The position numbers and the translations under genes are program-made. A DNA stretch of 6,024 nucleotides from an uncultured Prevotella sp. (GTDB taxonomy: Bacteria > Bacteroidota > Bacteroidia > Bacteroidales > Bacteroidaceae). How positions within the stretch are numbered: position 1 is the stretch's first letter; the number at the start of each line of letters is the position of its first letter. Location of the stretch: the NCBI GenBank assembly GCA_900768785.1, contig CAAGEG010000111.1, positions 1-6,024 on the forward strand, read 5' to 3'. The notes beneath the pieces were generated by a model. That model saw nothing but the letters and a program-made list of their open reading frames with translations. It was not told the DNA's origin and made no database searches. Below, one piece after another: positions 5,940 to 6,024 of the stretch.

Positions 5940-5974
5940 CCATTTATAGGCACTTTGCGGGTGTCTATAAATGG
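5940..5974. other. Strong hairpin in the upstream leader region
   Basis: Bases 5940-5953 (CCATTTATAGGCAC) pair with 5961-5974 (GTGTCTATAAATGG), with one G-T wobble and a 7-nt loop (TTTGCGG). Neither side is followed by a convincing T run, so a classical terminator is doubtful. It could be a regulatory element at the head of the operon or the end of an upstream transcript. The remaining DNA between 5761 and 6024 is AT-rich, with no gene recognised. Confidence 0.55.
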
Positions 5975-5981
5975 GATATAT

Positions 5982-6011
5982 AGATAATTCTTTAATTCTA
6001 TAATTCGGGAC
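5982..6011. repeat. Short repeat AGATAATTC/TTCTATAATTCGGGAC, copy upstream of the operon
   Basis: AGATAATTCTTTAATTCTAT followed by AATTCGGGAC matches, in the same orientation, the repeats at 271-299 (AGATAATTCTATATTC, then ATTCGGGAC) and 351-379. The operon is therefore bracketed by related short repeats. Confidence 0.55.
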
Positions 6012-6024
6012 TGTTTCTTTCTGA

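Overview
The window looks like the edge of a surface-polysaccharide (capsule or exopolysaccharide) locus from a low-GC member of the Bacteroidales, probably Bacteroides or Prevotella/Segatella. The reasons are a truncated N-acetylmuramoyl-L-alanine amidase of the type that often borders capsule loci in this order, weak or absent Shine-Dalgarno sequences at most starts, AT-rich intergenic DNA with short repeats built on ATTCGGGAC and CGAATT, and the mix of polysaccharide genes. The taxon is inferred; no rRNA or marker gene is present.

Layout. Positions 1-132 (+) hold the C-terminal end of the amidase, followed by a hairpin at 140-184 that looks like its terminator. Positions 190-380 are a convergent intergenic stretch filled with short direct repeats. 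From 5760 down to 366, everything is on the minus strand and forms one tightly packed operon of five genes. In transcription order these are a divergent polysaccharide pyruvyl transferase-family protein (5760-4741), a second, more typical family member (4687-3545), an iron-sulfur FrhB/FdhB-type protein (3542-2427), a Wzx-like flippase (2430-1057), and a left-handed beta-helix O-acetyltransferase (1069-366). After a 53-nt gap between the first two genes, the later junctions are a 2-nt gap, a 4-nt overlap and a 13-nt overlap. Positions 5761-6024 are a leader with a C tract, a strong hairpin and the same short repeat found at the far end of the operon.

The most striking result is that the acetyltransferase gene appears to be phase-variable. 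Its reading frame continues upstream of the only in-frame candidate start (GTG at 935) into a run of ten C residues (coding strand; 1006-1015). On the other side of the run, in a different frame, lies an ATG at 1069 that overlaps the end of the flippase. With 10 Cs the two halves are out of frame (OFF). With 11 or 8 Cs they join into a protein of about 234 residues. A second C run, of eight, sits in the operon leader (5848-5855), where tract length changes a short leader ORF that could reach the first gene's start. The FrhB-like gene contains a 62-nt, almost perfect palindrome inside its coding sequence, which looks like a template-switch scar.

Together the genes suggest decoration (pyruvyl transfer, acetylation) and export of a repeat unit. 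No glycosyltransferase, polymerase or initiating transferase is visible, so this operon must work with genes outside the window.
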